Notes: generated from the letters alone by a model not told the origin. 32,436 nucleotides of DNA from JADHLK01 sp038131695 (GCA_038131695.1 JAYPQA010000025.1:1-32436); one strand, 5' to 3'; counted from the first letter of the stretch, positions 15,455 through 23,708 are shown. Made by a program: numbers and translations.

Positions 15455-16279
15455 ATGTTTTTTGATTTCAGTCTGGTGCAGGGGCCGGGCCTGCTTTTCT
15501 GGCTGGCGGGCGTGCTGGCGGTGCTGGTGGTGGCGATTTCCAAATCCGGATTTGGCGGCGCGCTGGGCTCGCTCTCTGCGCCCATCCTGATTTTGGTTTT
15601 GCCGCCCAAGGCGGCGCTGGCGGTGTTGTTGCCGATATTCCTGATCACGGATTTTTTTGTTGTCTGGAAATGGCGGCATTTCGGGATCAGGCGTTTTATC
15701 TGGCTGATGTTCATCTTTGCCATTTTGGGGCAGGTATTGGGCTGGCTGCTGTTCAAATTCATCGATGATCAGATGCTGGTGGCGCTGATCGGTCTGGTCT
15801 CGCTGATCACTGCCTTGAATTATTTTTACAAGATTTTCTGGCCCAAAGAGGGGGAGGAGAAACGACAGCGCCTGCAAGCCCGCCAGATGCGCCAGAAACC
15901 CCTGGCACGGGCGGCTATTTGGTGCGGCCTGTCGGGTTTGGCCAGTTTTGTCTCGCTGACCGGCGGGATATTGGCACAGATTTTCATGCTGCCGCTGAAA
16001 TTGCCGCGCCGCTATTTTGTTGGCACGATGGTTTGGTATTTTCTGCTGATCAATCTGGGCAAATTCCCGTTTTTCATAGAGTTGGGAATGTTCAATATGG
16101 CCAGCCTGACGGTGAGCTTGATGTTGCTGCCGGTTTTGCCGGTCGGGGTGGCGCTGGGTCTGTGGATGAACAGAACCATGTCAGACAGGCTGTTCTACCA
16201 TATCAGCCATATTTTTCTGGGTTTGCTTGGATTGCGGTTATTGGCCCCGCCGCTGCTAGAGTTTTTCGGGAGTATGTAA
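15455..16279 (+). CDS. TauE/SafE family membrane exporter
   Basis: Integral inner-membrane protein of 274 residues with about eight helices. The first repeat has AISKSGFGGALGSLSAPIL and the second LASFVSLTGGILAQIFMLPL, the duplicated G-rich helices expected for the TauE/SafE (DUF81) family. Members export sulfite, sulfoacetate or related organosulfur anions, or have unknown substrates. A charged cytoplasmic loop (KEGEEKRQRLQARQMRQK) joins the halves. ATG 15455 follows an AAAGGGACAGG ribosome site. The sulfatase earlier in the window might tempt a sulfur theme, but the two are 9 kb apart and in different units. Confidence 0.88.
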   Translation: MFFDFSLVQGPGLLFWLAGVLAVLVVAISKSGFGGALGSLSAPILILVLPPKAALAVLLPIFLITDFFVVWKWRHFGIRRFIWLMFIFAILGQVLGWLLFKFIDDQMLVALIGLVSLITALNYFYKIFWPKEGEEKRQRLQARQMRQKPLARAAIWCGLSGLASFVSLTGGILAQIFMLPLKLPRRYFVGTMVWYFLLINLGKFPFFIELGMFNMASLTVSLMLLPVLPVGVALGLWMNRTMSDRLFYHISHIFLGLLGLRLLAPPLLEFFGSM

Positions 16280-16483
16280 ATGGCACGATGGCGGCATTTT
16301 CTGGTTGCGGTTCTGATCGTTCCGGCACTCCTGATCTATATCAGCCTGGCGCTGTGGCTGGCAGATTGGCTGACCGGCCGGCATTGGGTGCTGGATTTGC
16401 TGTTTTATCTGCTGGCCGGGCTGGCGTGGATACCGCCGGCCGGGCGGGTTACAGCCTGGCTGGCCAGGCATGAGGCGCGCTAG
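16280..16483 (+). CDS. DUF2842 small membrane protein
   Basis: Protein of 67 residues with two membrane helices (FLVAVLIVPALLIYISLALW and LLFYLLAGLAWIPPAG). The second ends in the AGLAWIPP motif typical of alphaproteobacterial DUF2842. Its ATG directly abuts the TAA of the TauE/SafE gene (no spacer), implying translational coupling. Function unknown. The 131 bases that follow, before soxB, hold no gene; a TTGACC (16524-16529) could be a -35 box for the sox operon, but I see no convincing -10. Confidence 0.75.
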   Translation: MARWRHFLVAVLIVPALLIYISLALWLADWLTGRHWVLDLLFYLLAGLAWIPPAGRVTAWLARHEAR

Positions 16484-16614
16484 GGCCGTCTGCGCCTTTT
16501 TCTGATGAGATCACGCGGCTTTTTTGACCTGCAAAATTTGTGCTGATCTAAGCCATTGCCGGGCTGTTATCAACTGCGCTAGGGTCTGGATAGGAACCTT
16601 AATTTTTGGCCGAG

Positions 16615-17880
16615 ATGATGGCGCGCTATTCTGCATTGTCCATTTTGCAACAGGGGCTGACCGGCAATCGCGGCTGGCAGACCGCCTGGGCAAAGCCGGA
16701 GGTTAAAAAATCCTATCAGGTGATCATTGTCGGCGGCGGTGGGCACGGGCTGGCAACGGCCTATTATTTGGCCAAAAATCACGGCATTACAGATGTGGCC
16801 GTGCTGGAAAAGGGCTGGATTGGCGGCGGCAATGCCGGGCGCAATACGACGATTATCCGCTCCAACTATATGATTGAGGGCAATACCGGCTTTTATGAAA
16901 AATCCGTGCAGCTCTGGGAAGGGCTGTCTGCAGAGCTGAATTTCAATGTGATGTTCAGCCAGCGTGGCCATCTGAGCTTGTGCTTTTCTCCGGCCCAGAG
17001 AGATGCGATGGCCCGCCGCTATAATATCATGCGCCTGAATGGCATTGATGCGGAATGGCTGGATCGCGACCAGCTGCAAAAATTTGTGCCGCTGCTGGAT
17101 ATGCAGGGCGAGCGGCGCTTTCCTATTCTGGGCGGCTATTTGCAGCGGCGCGCCGGAACCGCCCGCCATGATGCGGTGAATTGGGGCTTTGCGCGGGCGG
17201 CCAGCAAGCTGGGCGTCGATATCATCGAAAATTGTGAGGTGACCGGCTTTGTCAAAAAGCGGGGCCGGATTGTCGGGGTAGAAACCAGCCAGGGCGAGAT
17301 TGCGGCTAAGAAAGTCGGGCTGGCCGTTGCCGGGTCCACCTCGCAGCTGGCAGGTCTGGCCGGGCTGGGCCGCTTGCCGATTGAGAGCCACAAGCTGCAG
17401 GCCTTTGTCTCCGAGCCGCTGAAGCCGCTGCTGGATACGGTGGTGGTGTTTGGCGGGGCCGGGCATTTCTATATCAGCCAGTCTGACAAGGGCGGGATGG
17501 TGTTTGGCGGTGATCTGGATGGCTATAATTCCTATGCCCAGCGCGGCAATTTGCCTATTTGGCAGGATGTCTCCAGCGCCGCGATGAGCATTATGCCAGC
17601 CCTTGGCCGGGTGCGGGTCTTGCGCCAATGGGCAGGCATTATGGATATGTCGATGGATGGCTCGCCCTTTATCTGCAAGACCGGCATTGGCGGGCTGTAT
17701 CTGAATGCCGGCTGGTGCTATGGCGGGTTCAAGGCAACACCGGCCTCTGGCTGGTGTTTTGCCCATACGATTGCTGAAGATGCCCCGCATGAGCTGAACC
17801 GGCTGCTGACACTGGACCGGTTTCAGCAGGGGCAGCCGATAGATGAATCAGGCCACGGCCCCTGGCCCAGGATGCATTGA
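16615..17880 (+). CDS. soxB: Sarcosine oxidase subunit beta
   Basis: FAD/FMN-binding catalytic subunit of heterotetrameric sarcosine oxidase, which oxidises sarcosine (N-methylglycine) to glycine. The N terminus MARYSALSILQQGLTGNRGW is a signature of SoxB. The dinucleotide motif is VIIVGGGGHGLATAYYLAK, followed by WIGGGNAGRNTTIIRSNYM. RRAGTARHDAVNWGFARAA contains the His (near residue 185) at the position known to hold FMN covalently in this family. The C-terminal GGLYLNAGWCYGGFKATPAS lines the flavin site. Length (~422) is normal. ATG 16615 and ATG 16618 are both possible; the latter matches family N termini, while an upstream TTG at 16606 has an AGGAA at better spacing. It heads the tight operon soxB-D-A-G-sprT-alkB. 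Confidence 0.96.
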   Translation: MMARYSALSILQQGLTGNRGWQTAWAKPEVKKSYQVIIVGGGGHGLATAYYLAKNHGITDVAVLEKGWIGGGNAGRNTTIIRSNYMIEGNTGFYEKSVQLWEGLSAELNFNVMFSQRGHLSLCFSPAQRDAMARRYNIMRLNGIDAEWLDRDQLQKFVPLLDMQGERRFPILGGYLQRRAGTARHDAVNWGFARAASKLGVDIIENCEVTGFVKKRGRIVGVETSQGEIAAKKVGLAVAGSTSQLAGLAGLGRLPIESHKLQAFVSEPLKPLLDTVVVFGGAGHFYISQSDKGGMVFGGDLDGYNSYAQRGNLPIWQDVSSAAMSIMPALGRVRVLRQWAGIMDMSMDGSPFICKTGIGGLYLNAGWCYGGFKATPASGWCFAHTIAEDAPHELNRLLTLDRFQQGQPIDESGHGPWPRMH

Positions 17881-17897
17881 TCAGAAAGGACGGTTAA

Positions 17898-18197
17898 ATG
17901 CTCAGACTTAATTGTCCATTTTGCGGGGAGCGGGATCACGCTGAATTCACCTATGGCGAGGATGCGTCCGTGGCTTGGCCGGATTTTGCCAGCCCGGACA
18001 GCCAGGCGCATTTTGACGCGCTCTATCTGCGGGACAATCCGCGCGGGCGGCATCTGGAAAAATGGCAGCATATAATGGGATGCCGCAGCTGGTTGCTGGT
18101 CGAACGCGATACGCTCACGCATGAGATTTTCTCAGTTCGCGCCGCAGCTGATGAGAGCGCTGGCCTCAACAAGCCGAAAAGCAGGAGAGGCAGGTGA
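17898..18197 (+). CDS. soxD: Sarcosine oxidase subunit delta
   Basis: Small zinc-binding structural subunit of heterotetrameric sarcosine oxidase, 99 residues. It shows CPFCGERDHAEF (Cys6, Cys9) and HIMGCRSWLLVERDT (His58, Cys62), matching the Cys-Cys-His-Cys zinc ligands of the family, with LYLRDNPRGRHLEKWQH between. AAAGGACGG precedes its ATG. Its TGA overlaps the GTG of soxA (GTGA), so translation is coupled. Confidence 0.95.
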   Translation: MLRLNCPFCGERDHAEFTYGEDASVAWPDFASPDSQAHFDALYLRDNPRGRHLEKWQHIMGCRSWLLVERDTLTHEIFSVRAAADESAGLNKPKSRRGR

Positions 18198-19387
18198 CCG
18201 GCTTTCGTTTGCCAAAGGGCGGGGCGATTGACCGCCGCAAAGCTGTCAGTTTTCGCTTTGATGGTCAGGAAATGCAGGGTTTTGCAGGCGATACGATTGC
18301 CTCTGCCTTGCTGGCTTCGGGCAACCGGATTGTCGGGCGCAGTTTCAAATATCATCGTCCAAGGGGCGTGATGTCTGCTGGCCCGGAAGAGGGCGGGGCG
18401 TTGCTGACCCTTGGCAGCGGGGCAGAGCGCACCGCCAATATCAAGGCCAGCATGGTCGCCCTTGAACCGGGCATGGAGCTGTTCAGCCAGAATTGCTGGC
18501 CCTCGCGCCATTTTGATTTGGGCGCGGTGAATGATCTGCTGCATCCCTTTATCGGGGCCGGTTTTTATTACAAGACCTTTATCGGCCCGCTGGCCGATAC
18601 CCGCTTTTGGATGTTTTGCGAGCCCTTTATCCGCAAGGCAGCCGGGATGGGGCGCGCAGCCAACCTGCCGGACCCGGATTGCTATGATACAGCCCATGAT
18701 TTTTGTGATCTGCTGGTGGTGGGGGCGGGCCCGGCCGGGTTGCTGGCGGCGGCTGAGGCGGCTGAAAAAGGTTTTTCGGTGTTGGTCGCTGAACAGGATC
18801 ACCAGCCGGGGGGCAGCCTGTTGCAAAGCGGCAAGCCTGCGGACAGGCGGCAGGTCGCAAGCCTGTGCAAGCGCCTTGATGAGGCTGGCGGGCGGCTCTT
18901 GTGCCAGACAACCGCCTTTGGGCTGTTTGACCATTTGACCACCGGCCTGCTGCAACGCCATGCGGTCTCTGGCAGGCAAGAGAACCAGCCGCGCGAGACG
19001 CTGCATATTATCCGGCCCCGACATATCCTGCTGGCCAGCGGGGCGGGCGAGCGGGGCCTCGTCTTTGCCGATAATGATCGCCCCGGGGTGATGACCAGCC
19101 GGGCGGTTGCCGCCTATCAGGGCCGCTTTGCGGTCGCGGCCGGTCAGCAGATTGTGCTGGCGGGCACGCATGACGGGGTGTATGACGATGCGCTGCAGCT
19201 GGCGGCGGCGGGGCTGTCGGTAACGCTGCTGGACAGCCGGACCCGGCGCAGTGCCTTGAGCGAGGAGGCAGAGGCCGCCAATATCAGGGTTTTGCACGGG
19301 CGGGTGCCCTGCCGGGTGATCGGGCGGGGCGGGGTTGCCGGGCTGGAGACAGCCAAAGCATCTGGGGGCTGGCCAGCTGGAATGTGA
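18194..19387 (+). CDS. soxA: Sarcosine oxidase subunit alpha, N-terminal part (frameshifted)
   Basis: First part of the large SoxA subunit. It starts at a GTG overlapping the soxD stop. Residues ~15-95 form the N-terminal 2Fe-2S-like fold lacking cluster Cys, with the SoxA signature FKYHRPRG at 51-58. DLLVVGAGPAGLLAAAEAAE (Gly177-Gly182) is the NAD-binding Rossmann motif. The homologous sequence continues to about GGVAGLETAKASG and then runs into a TGA at 19385-19387. The remainder is in another frame starting in the G run at 19364-19368 (next two entries). Joined, the two parts make ~992 residues, the usual SoxA size. The subunit holds NAD and the folate-dependent C1 transfer domain that converts the oxidised methyl group to methylene-tetrahydrofolate. 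Confidence 0.9.
   Translation: MTGFRLPKGGAIDRRKAVSFRFDGQEMQGFAGDTIASALLASGNRIVGRSFKYHRPRGVMSAGPEEGGALLTLGSGAERTANIKASMVALEPGMELFSQNCWPSRHFDLGAVNDLLHPFIGAGFYYKTFIGPLADTRFWMFCEPFIRKAAGMGRAANLPDPDCYDTAHDFCDLLVVGAGPAGLLAAAEAAEKGFSVLVAEQDHQPGGSLLQSGKPADRRQVASLCKRLDEAGGRLLCQTTAFGLFDHLTTGLLQRHAVSGRQENQPRETLHIIRPRHILLASGAGERGLVFADNDRPGVMTSRAVAAYQGRFAVAAGQQIVLAGTHDGVYDDALQLAAAGLSVTLLDSRTRRSALSEEAEAANIRVLHGRVPCRVIGRGGVAGLETAKASGGWPAGM
19364..19368 (+). other. soxA: One-base frameshift site in soxA (G5 run)
   Basis: Upstream frame: GCA TCT GGG GGC TGG, stopping at 19387. Downstream homologous frame: GGG GCT GGC CAG CTG GAA TGT GAC. Removing one G from GGGGG joins ASG to AGQLECDHHILG and restores one continuous SoxA. 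A homopolymer is the classical site for such an indel, whether made by sequencing or by polymerase slippage. Confidence 0.85.
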
Positions 19388-21173
19388 CCATCATATTCTG
19401 GGGGCTGAGATTATTGCCAGCTCAGCCGGGTTTGTGCCCAATATCCAGTTGCTTTCCATGCGCGGCATAAAGCCTGTCTGGCAGGAGAAAATCACCAGCT
19501 TTGTGGCCGGGCCGCATGATCTGGCGGTTTCCGTGGCGGGCGGGGCAGCAGGCTGTTTTGAAGATCAGGCAATGCTCGCCTCAGTAGAGCGGTTTTTGCG
19601 CAAATTACAGGGGCAAAAGGCCGGGCGGCCACCGGCTATTGGCTTTGCGCGCACTGCTGACAGCCTGTTTGAGATTCGCCCGCCTGGCAAGGCTGGCCGC
19701 GCCTTTCTTGACCCGCAGCATGATGTGACCAGCAAGGATGTCCGCCAGGCGGTGCAAGAGGGCTATCTGTCGGTAGAGCATATCAAGCGCTATACCACGC
19801 TGGGCATGGCAACGGATCAGGGGCGCAACGGCAATATCAATGGTCTGGCGGTTATCGCTGAGGCGCGCGGCCTTTCGATTTCGCAGGCCGGGGTGACCGG
19901 CTTTCGCCCTCCGGTAACGCCGGTCTCGATAGGGGCGCTGGCCGGGCGGCGGGCGGCAGCGCATTTCCGCCCCTTGCGGCGCACGCCAATGCATGATCTG
20001 CATCTGGAAAGCGGGGCGGTGATGACCGAGGCCGGGCTGTGGCAGCGGCCCTGGTATTATCCGCAAGCAGGACAGGATTTGGAAGCGGCCTCAATTGCAG
20101 AAGCCATCCGAACGCGCCAGATTGCCGGGATTTGTGATGTCTCAACCCTGGGCAAGATACAGGTTCAGGGGCCGGATGCGGCGGCGTTTGTGAACCGTCT
20201 CTATGTCAATAATATGGGCCGTCTGGCTGTGGGCAAGGCCCGTTATGGGGTGATGCTGCGCGATGACGGGATGGTGTTTGATGATGGCACGGTGATGCGT
20301 CTGGCTGAGGATGATTTTCTGGTCTCTACCACCACTGCCAAGGCTGGCCCGGTGATGCAGTTCATGGAAGAGCTGTTGCAGCTGCGCTGGCCAGAGATGC
20401 AGGTCTGCGTAACCTCGGTCACCGATGCCTGGGCTGCTGTTTCGATTGCTGGCCCGGCGGCGGCTGAAATTCTGGCAGAGCTGGCCCCGCAGAGTGATTT
20501 TGGACCAGATGCCTTTGCCTTTATGGATGTCAAACATGCCCGGATTTCCCTGCCGGGCGGGCCGGTTCCCGCTCTGATTGCCCGTATTTCCTTTTCCGGG
20601 GAAAAAGCCTTTGAGGTTTGGGTCGGGGCCGGTTTTGGGCCAGCGCTCTGGTCTGCCATGACGGATGCAACCGAGGCAGCTGGCGGGCTGCGCTATGGTT
20701 TGGAGGCGCTCGGGATTATGCGGATTGAAAAAGGCCATGTAACAGTGGCTGAGCTGGATGGGCGGGTCACGCTGGAAGATGCCGGGCTGGGCCGGATGGC
20801 CTCTGCTACCAAGCCGTTTATCGGCTCGGTTCTGCGCCAGCGCCCAGCGATGATGGATAAGGATCGGGCGCAGCTGGTCGGCATTTTTCCGAAAAACCGG
20901 GCGGTGCGCTTTTCTGCCGGGGCGCTGCTCTGTGCGCCTGATGCGGTCAGCGGGCATGGCAAGGGCTGGACCAGCGCGGTCGCCCACTCGCCGGTTCTGG
21001 GCCATTGGATTGGCCTTGGCTTTATCGCAGGCGGAGCCGAGCCCTGGGCAGGCAAGACGGTGATGATCGCTGATCCGGTGCGCGGCCAGCAAATTGAAGG
21101 CGAAATTGTCAGCCCGCATATGGTGGACCCGGATGGGGAGCGAATGCGCGACAGGATTGGGGGTGGCTCATGA
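19369..21173 (+). CDS. soxA: Sarcosine oxidase subunit alpha, C-terminal part (frameshifted)
   Basis: Second part of SoxA in the corrected frame (open from 19335). It contains GAEIIASSAGFVPNIQL, the helix segment DVRQAVQEGYLSVEHIKRYT typical of SoxA, GRNGNINGLAVIAEARG, and from about 19960 a GcvT-type aminomethyltransferase domain: SIAEAIRTRQIAGICDVSTL, GKIQVQGPDAAAFVNRLYVN, RISFSGEKAFEVWV and GLGFIAGGAEPWAGK. The GcvT domain binds tetrahydrofolate and receives the methyl-derived formaldehyde. No good start codon and ribosome site exist at its beginning, so it would be untranslated if the frameshift is real. The TGA overlaps the soxG ATG (ATGA). Confidence 0.9.
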
Positions 21174-21808
21174 GCAAGCGATTGCATCAGGCCTCGCCCC
21201 TTGCAGGCCACTGCCAGCCCGGCTTTTACGGGGTGGCTGCCAAGGGACGGGCCAAGGCCGGTATCCGCCTGCAGGAAATCTGCGGGCTTGATCTGGCCCA
21301 GCTGGCCTGGTTTGCCGGTCAACAGGCCGATTTTGAGGTCTGGCTGAAAAAAAATCTCTCTGCCAGCCTGCCGGGCCCGGGCCGGTCGGTGCGGCTGGCC
21401 AAAAGGGCAAATAGACAGGCGGGTGGCGGCTGGCTGCTGCGTCCGGAGCCGCGCAAGCTCTGGCTGCTGGGCCTGTCCGGCCCGCTGCTGGACCCGGCAA
21501 AAATGGCAGATTATCACGGTCTTGATTTGGGCCATGGCCGCTGTTGGCTGCGGCTGGCTGGGCCGAGCTGTCTTGATGTGCTGCGCCGCATGGCCGCGCT
21601 AGATTTTTCGGATGCGGCTTTTGCGCCCGGCCAGTTTGCCGCTACGGGCTTTGATCAGGTTCCGGTTCATTTGTTGCGGCTGGAGGAAGGCTGGCTGATT
21701 GGCCTGCCGCGCAGCTATGCGCTCAGCTGCACGCAGCTGATCCGCGAAACCAGCCTGCAATTCGGCCTGCAGCAGATGGCCGCCACCGGTTGCGAGGCTC
21801 TGGCATGA
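21170..21808 (+). CDS. soxG: Sarcosine oxidase subunit gamma
   Basis: Fourth subunit of heterotetrameric sarcosine oxidase, 212 residues, near the family length of about 200. Identification rests on position (after soxA, ATGA overlap) and on GcvT-like features with weak conservation: IRLQEICGLDLAQLAWF at the start, RCWLRLAGPSCLDVLRRMAALDF in the middle, ATGFDQVPVHLLRLEEGWLI and SYALSCTQLIRE towards the end. The subunit is structurally related to a folate-binding aminomethyltransferase domain but is generally not catalytic. Its TGA overlaps the ATG of the SprT-like gene by ATGA, so translation of that gene depends on the sox transcript. Confidence 0.92.
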   Translation: MSKRLHQASPLAGHCQPGFYGVAAKGRAKAGIRLQEICGLDLAQLAWFAGQQADFEVWLKKNLSASLPGPGRSVRLAKRANRQAGGGWLLRPEPRKLWLLGLSGPLLDPAKMADYHGLDLGHGRCWLRLAGPSCLDVLRRMAALDFSDAAFAPGQFAATGFDQVPVHLLRLEEGWLIGLPRSYALSCTQLIRETSLQFGLQQMAATGCEALA

Positions 21809-22248
21809 CCGCAGCACGGCCCCTACAAACGGTTCTGGAGCTTGGCGCTGATTTGATGGCCGAACATGGGCTGGAAGGCTGGCGGCTGAAGCTGGATCAC
21901 GCCCGCCGCCGGGCTGGCTGCTGTGATTATACCAACCAGACAATTTCCCTGTCGCGCCATTATGCCAGAGAGGCGGAGCTCAGCCATATCCGGGATACGA
22001 TCCTGCATGAAATAGCGCACGCGCTGGTCGGCCCGAAACATGGGCATGATGCGGTCTGGCGCATGAAGGCCAGGGAAATAGGCTGCACGGCAACGCGCTG
22101 TCACACGCTGGAATTTGCCAGTGCCCCGTGGGTGATGTATTGCCCGCAGGGCTGTTTTGAGACGCCGCGCCATCGCCGCCGCCGCCACATGGTTTGCGCG
22201 CGCTGCAAGACAGCGGTCGCTTACCGGACCGCACCGCAGGGCGCGTGA
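21805..22248 (+). CDS. SprT-like zinc metalloprotease
   Basis: Protein of 147 residues with the SprT/SPRTN fold. The zinc site is HEIAH (68-72), followed by GPKHGHDAVWRMKAREIGC, giving the third His and the W/R pattern of the family. A substrate-binding strand precedes it (RRAGCCDYTNQTISLSRHY). A C-terminal zinc ribbon has CPQGC (113-117) and CARC (131-134). SPRTN and its relatives degrade proteins crosslinked to DNA; bacterial SprT-like proteins are mostly uncharacterised. The ATG at 21805 overlaps the soxG stop as ATGA and the TGA overlaps the next ATG, so it is an integral member of the sox operon. An in-frame ATG at 21790 lies inside soxG and is less likely. A role in repair of formaldehyde-induced crosslinks is an inference from context. 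Confidence 0.9.
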   Translation: MTAARPLQTVLELGADLMAEHGLEGWRLKLDHARRRAGCCDYTNQTISLSRHYAREAELSHIRDTILHEIAHALVGPKHGHDAVWRMKAREIGCTATRCHTLEFASAPWVMYCPQGCFETPRHRRRRHMVCARCKTAVAYRTAPQGA

Positions 22249-22865
22249 TGTTCCGTCTTTCCAAAAGGCGCGTTGCGACGCTGGCAGACGGGCTGGACCA
22301 GCTGGCAGGCAGCCCATTGGCAGCGGTCTCCATTCCCTTTTTCAGCCCCGATGAAATAGCCGGTCTTATCCGCTATACCCAAAAGCTGAACTGGCGCACA
22401 GCGCGCCAGATGGTGGGGGATGGGGTGCATCAGGATTTTCAGATTTGCCTGCCTGCTCCGCGGCGGGCGGCTCTGGGTCAGCTGGCTGATCTGCTGGAAG
22501 ATCATTTGGGCGAGATCAGCAGCCAGCAGCCCGGCCTGTTTGACGGGCCTGTCTTGTTCAATGATCTGGCGGTTCAACATTATCTGCCCGGCTCAAAAGG
22601 CATTGGCATTCACCGGGACGGCGCGCGCTATCGCAATCTGGTCTGTATCGCAACGCTGGCTGGCCAGTCGCGCTTTTTGATTGCCGGGGACAGGCAAGGC
22701 ACCAAAATGACGGTGCTGGATGACAGTCCGGGCCAGCTGGTGCTGCTGGCAGCACCGGGGTTTTCCGGCCTTGCAGATCCAAAAAAACGTCCGCTGCACG
22801 CCGTTGATCAGGTCACCGGCGGCCGCCTGTCATTGGGCCTGCGTCACGAAGTACCCGCCTCCTGA
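22248..22865 (+). CDS. AlkB-like 2-oxoglutarate/Fe(II) dioxygenase
   Basis: Protein of 205 residues with the AlkB-type double-stranded beta helix. Iron ligands are the HRD of GIGIHRDGARYRNLVCI (His122, Asp124) and His184 in KRPLHAVDQVTGGRLSLGLR. Two Arg follow (193 and 199); the last matches the 2-oxoglutarate-binding Arg of the family. The N-terminal lid region (LNWRTARQMVGDGV) sits where AlkB contacts nucleic acid. AlkB enzymes remove methyl groups from DNA or RNA bases, releasing formaldehyde; other members act on proteins or lipids. It begins at an ATG overlapping the SprT-like stop (TGATG) and ends overlapping the convergent hpf gene by 22 bases. Repair of DNA is likely but not proven by sequence. 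Confidence 0.85.
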   Translation: MFRLSKRRVATLADGLDQLAGSPLAAVSIPFFSPDEIAGLIRYTQKLNWRTARQMVGDGVHQDFQICLPAPRRAALGQLADLLEDHLGEISSQQPGLFDGPVLFNDLAVQHYLPGSKGIGIHRDGARYRNLVCIATLAGQSRFLIAGDRQGTKMTVLDDSPGQLVLLAAPGFSGLADPKKRPLHAVDQVTGGRLSLGLRHEVPAS

Positions 22866-23470
22866 GCTGCCAGGCTGCGCACGCCGCGCGGATCCACCCA
22901 GCCAATCGTTCCATCGGCCCGCCGATACACCATATTCAGGCCCAGATGCCCGGCATTGCGGAACATCAGACAGGTCTCATTGGACAATTCCAGGCGCATC
23001 ACCGCCTGATCAACGCTGAGCTGCTCCACCGGATAGGACAGCTCGGCAATGATCGGCAGCGCATCGCCGCTTTCCTCATCCGCCAGCACGCCTTCCGCCT
23101 GCTCCGCCGCTTGATAGAGCCGCATCGGCGCATCAAGACTGGCTTCGAGATGTTCTTTTTCGGTTATGTCATTGCGGTGGTTGCGCAGCCGCCTCTTATG
23201 CCGGCGCAGGCGTTTTTCAGCATGGGCGATCGCCGCATCCAGGGCGGCATGGGCATCCTTGCTGTCATGGCCGGTTGCCTCCAGCTCAATCCGGCGGGTC
23301 AAATTCACCCGCGTTTTGACGGTAAATCCCTCCAGCCCTTTTTCCAGCGTTACATGGCCAGCAATCGCATTGGCGAAATATTTGTCGATCACCTGACCAA
23401 GGGCCGTTTCAGCGTGTTCCTGAAACGCCCCGCCGGTATCCATATTTTTTCCACTGATCTGTATGTGCAT
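22844..23470 (-). CDS. hpf: Ribosome hibernation promoting factor, long form
   Basis: Cytosolic protein of 208 residues that dimerises and silences 70S ribosomes in stationary phase. The N-terminal S30AE domain (about 1-110) includes MHIQISGKNMDTGGAFQEHA, VIDKYF and DSKDAHAALDAAIAHAEKRL, ending in a basic RRHKRRLRNH patch. After an acidic linker, the C-terminal dimerisation domain shows YPVEQLSVDQAVMRLELSN and CLMFRNAGHLGLNMVYRRAD with IGWVDPRG. The ATG at 23470 has GGAGG as a ribosome site. It is transcribed towards the AlkB-like gene and the two coding ends overlap by 22 bases. A perfect TTGACA lies upstream (separate entry). Long HPF is the usual alphaproteobacterial form. Confidence 0.95.
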   Translation of the reverse strand: MHIQISGKNMDTGGAFQEHAETALGQVIDKYFANAIAGHVTLEKGLEGFTVKTRVNLTRRIELEATGHDSKDAHAALDAAIAHAEKRLRRHKRRLRNHRNDITEKEHLEASLDAPMRLYQAAEQAEGVLADEESGDALPIIAELSYPVEQLSVDQAVMRLELSNETCLMFRNAGHLGLNMVYRRADGTIGWVDPRGVRSLAAQEAGTS

Positions 23471-23561
23471 ATATCAGGCCTCCTCTGTCTCGATCCCGCA
23501 GAACAGATGAGCGCCCTGAGCTGTCCCCCCACAGCAGACAGGGGTCTCATCTCCAGTCTGG

Positions 23562-23590
23562 ATCAATTAACAGGCCGGTGCAAGTGTCAA
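23562..23590 (-). promoter_or_regulatory. Possible promoter of hpf
   Basis: On the minus strand a perfect TTGACA (23590-23585) is followed after 17 bases by ATTGAT (23567-23562), a weak -10. It would give a leader of about 90 bases before the hpf ATG. The rest of the 238-base gap (23471-23708) holds only the leader of the MttB-like gene on the other strand. Confidence 0.4.
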
Positions 23591-23708
23591 TAAGGCGGAT
23601 GTCATTCAATGCGGGTTGCGGCGCATTTCGGGCAGCAAATGTCCGGCTCAGGACAATCAGGCAAGGTTAGCGGCGTAGCGTGAAAAAAGGGGGGCGAACC
23701 GGATTAGC

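Noticed and set aside
16484..16614. Riboswitch ahead of soxB
   Set aside because: I could not identify a glycine or folate riboswitch core, and the gap is short; only an isolated TTGACC was seen.
16579..17790. Long minus-strand open frame (403 codons) opposite soxB
   Set aside because: It is a shadow caused by the codon bias of soxB on the other strand; the translation has no recognisable domain and no ribosome site. The same holds for frames opposite soxA (18023-19297) and the DMGDH-like gene (25390-26691, 26707-27753).
19364..19368. Programmed ribosomal frameshift in soxA
   Set aside because: The G5 run lacks a following convincing pseudoknot that I can see, and SoxA is not known to be made by frameshifting; a homopolymer indel is simpler.
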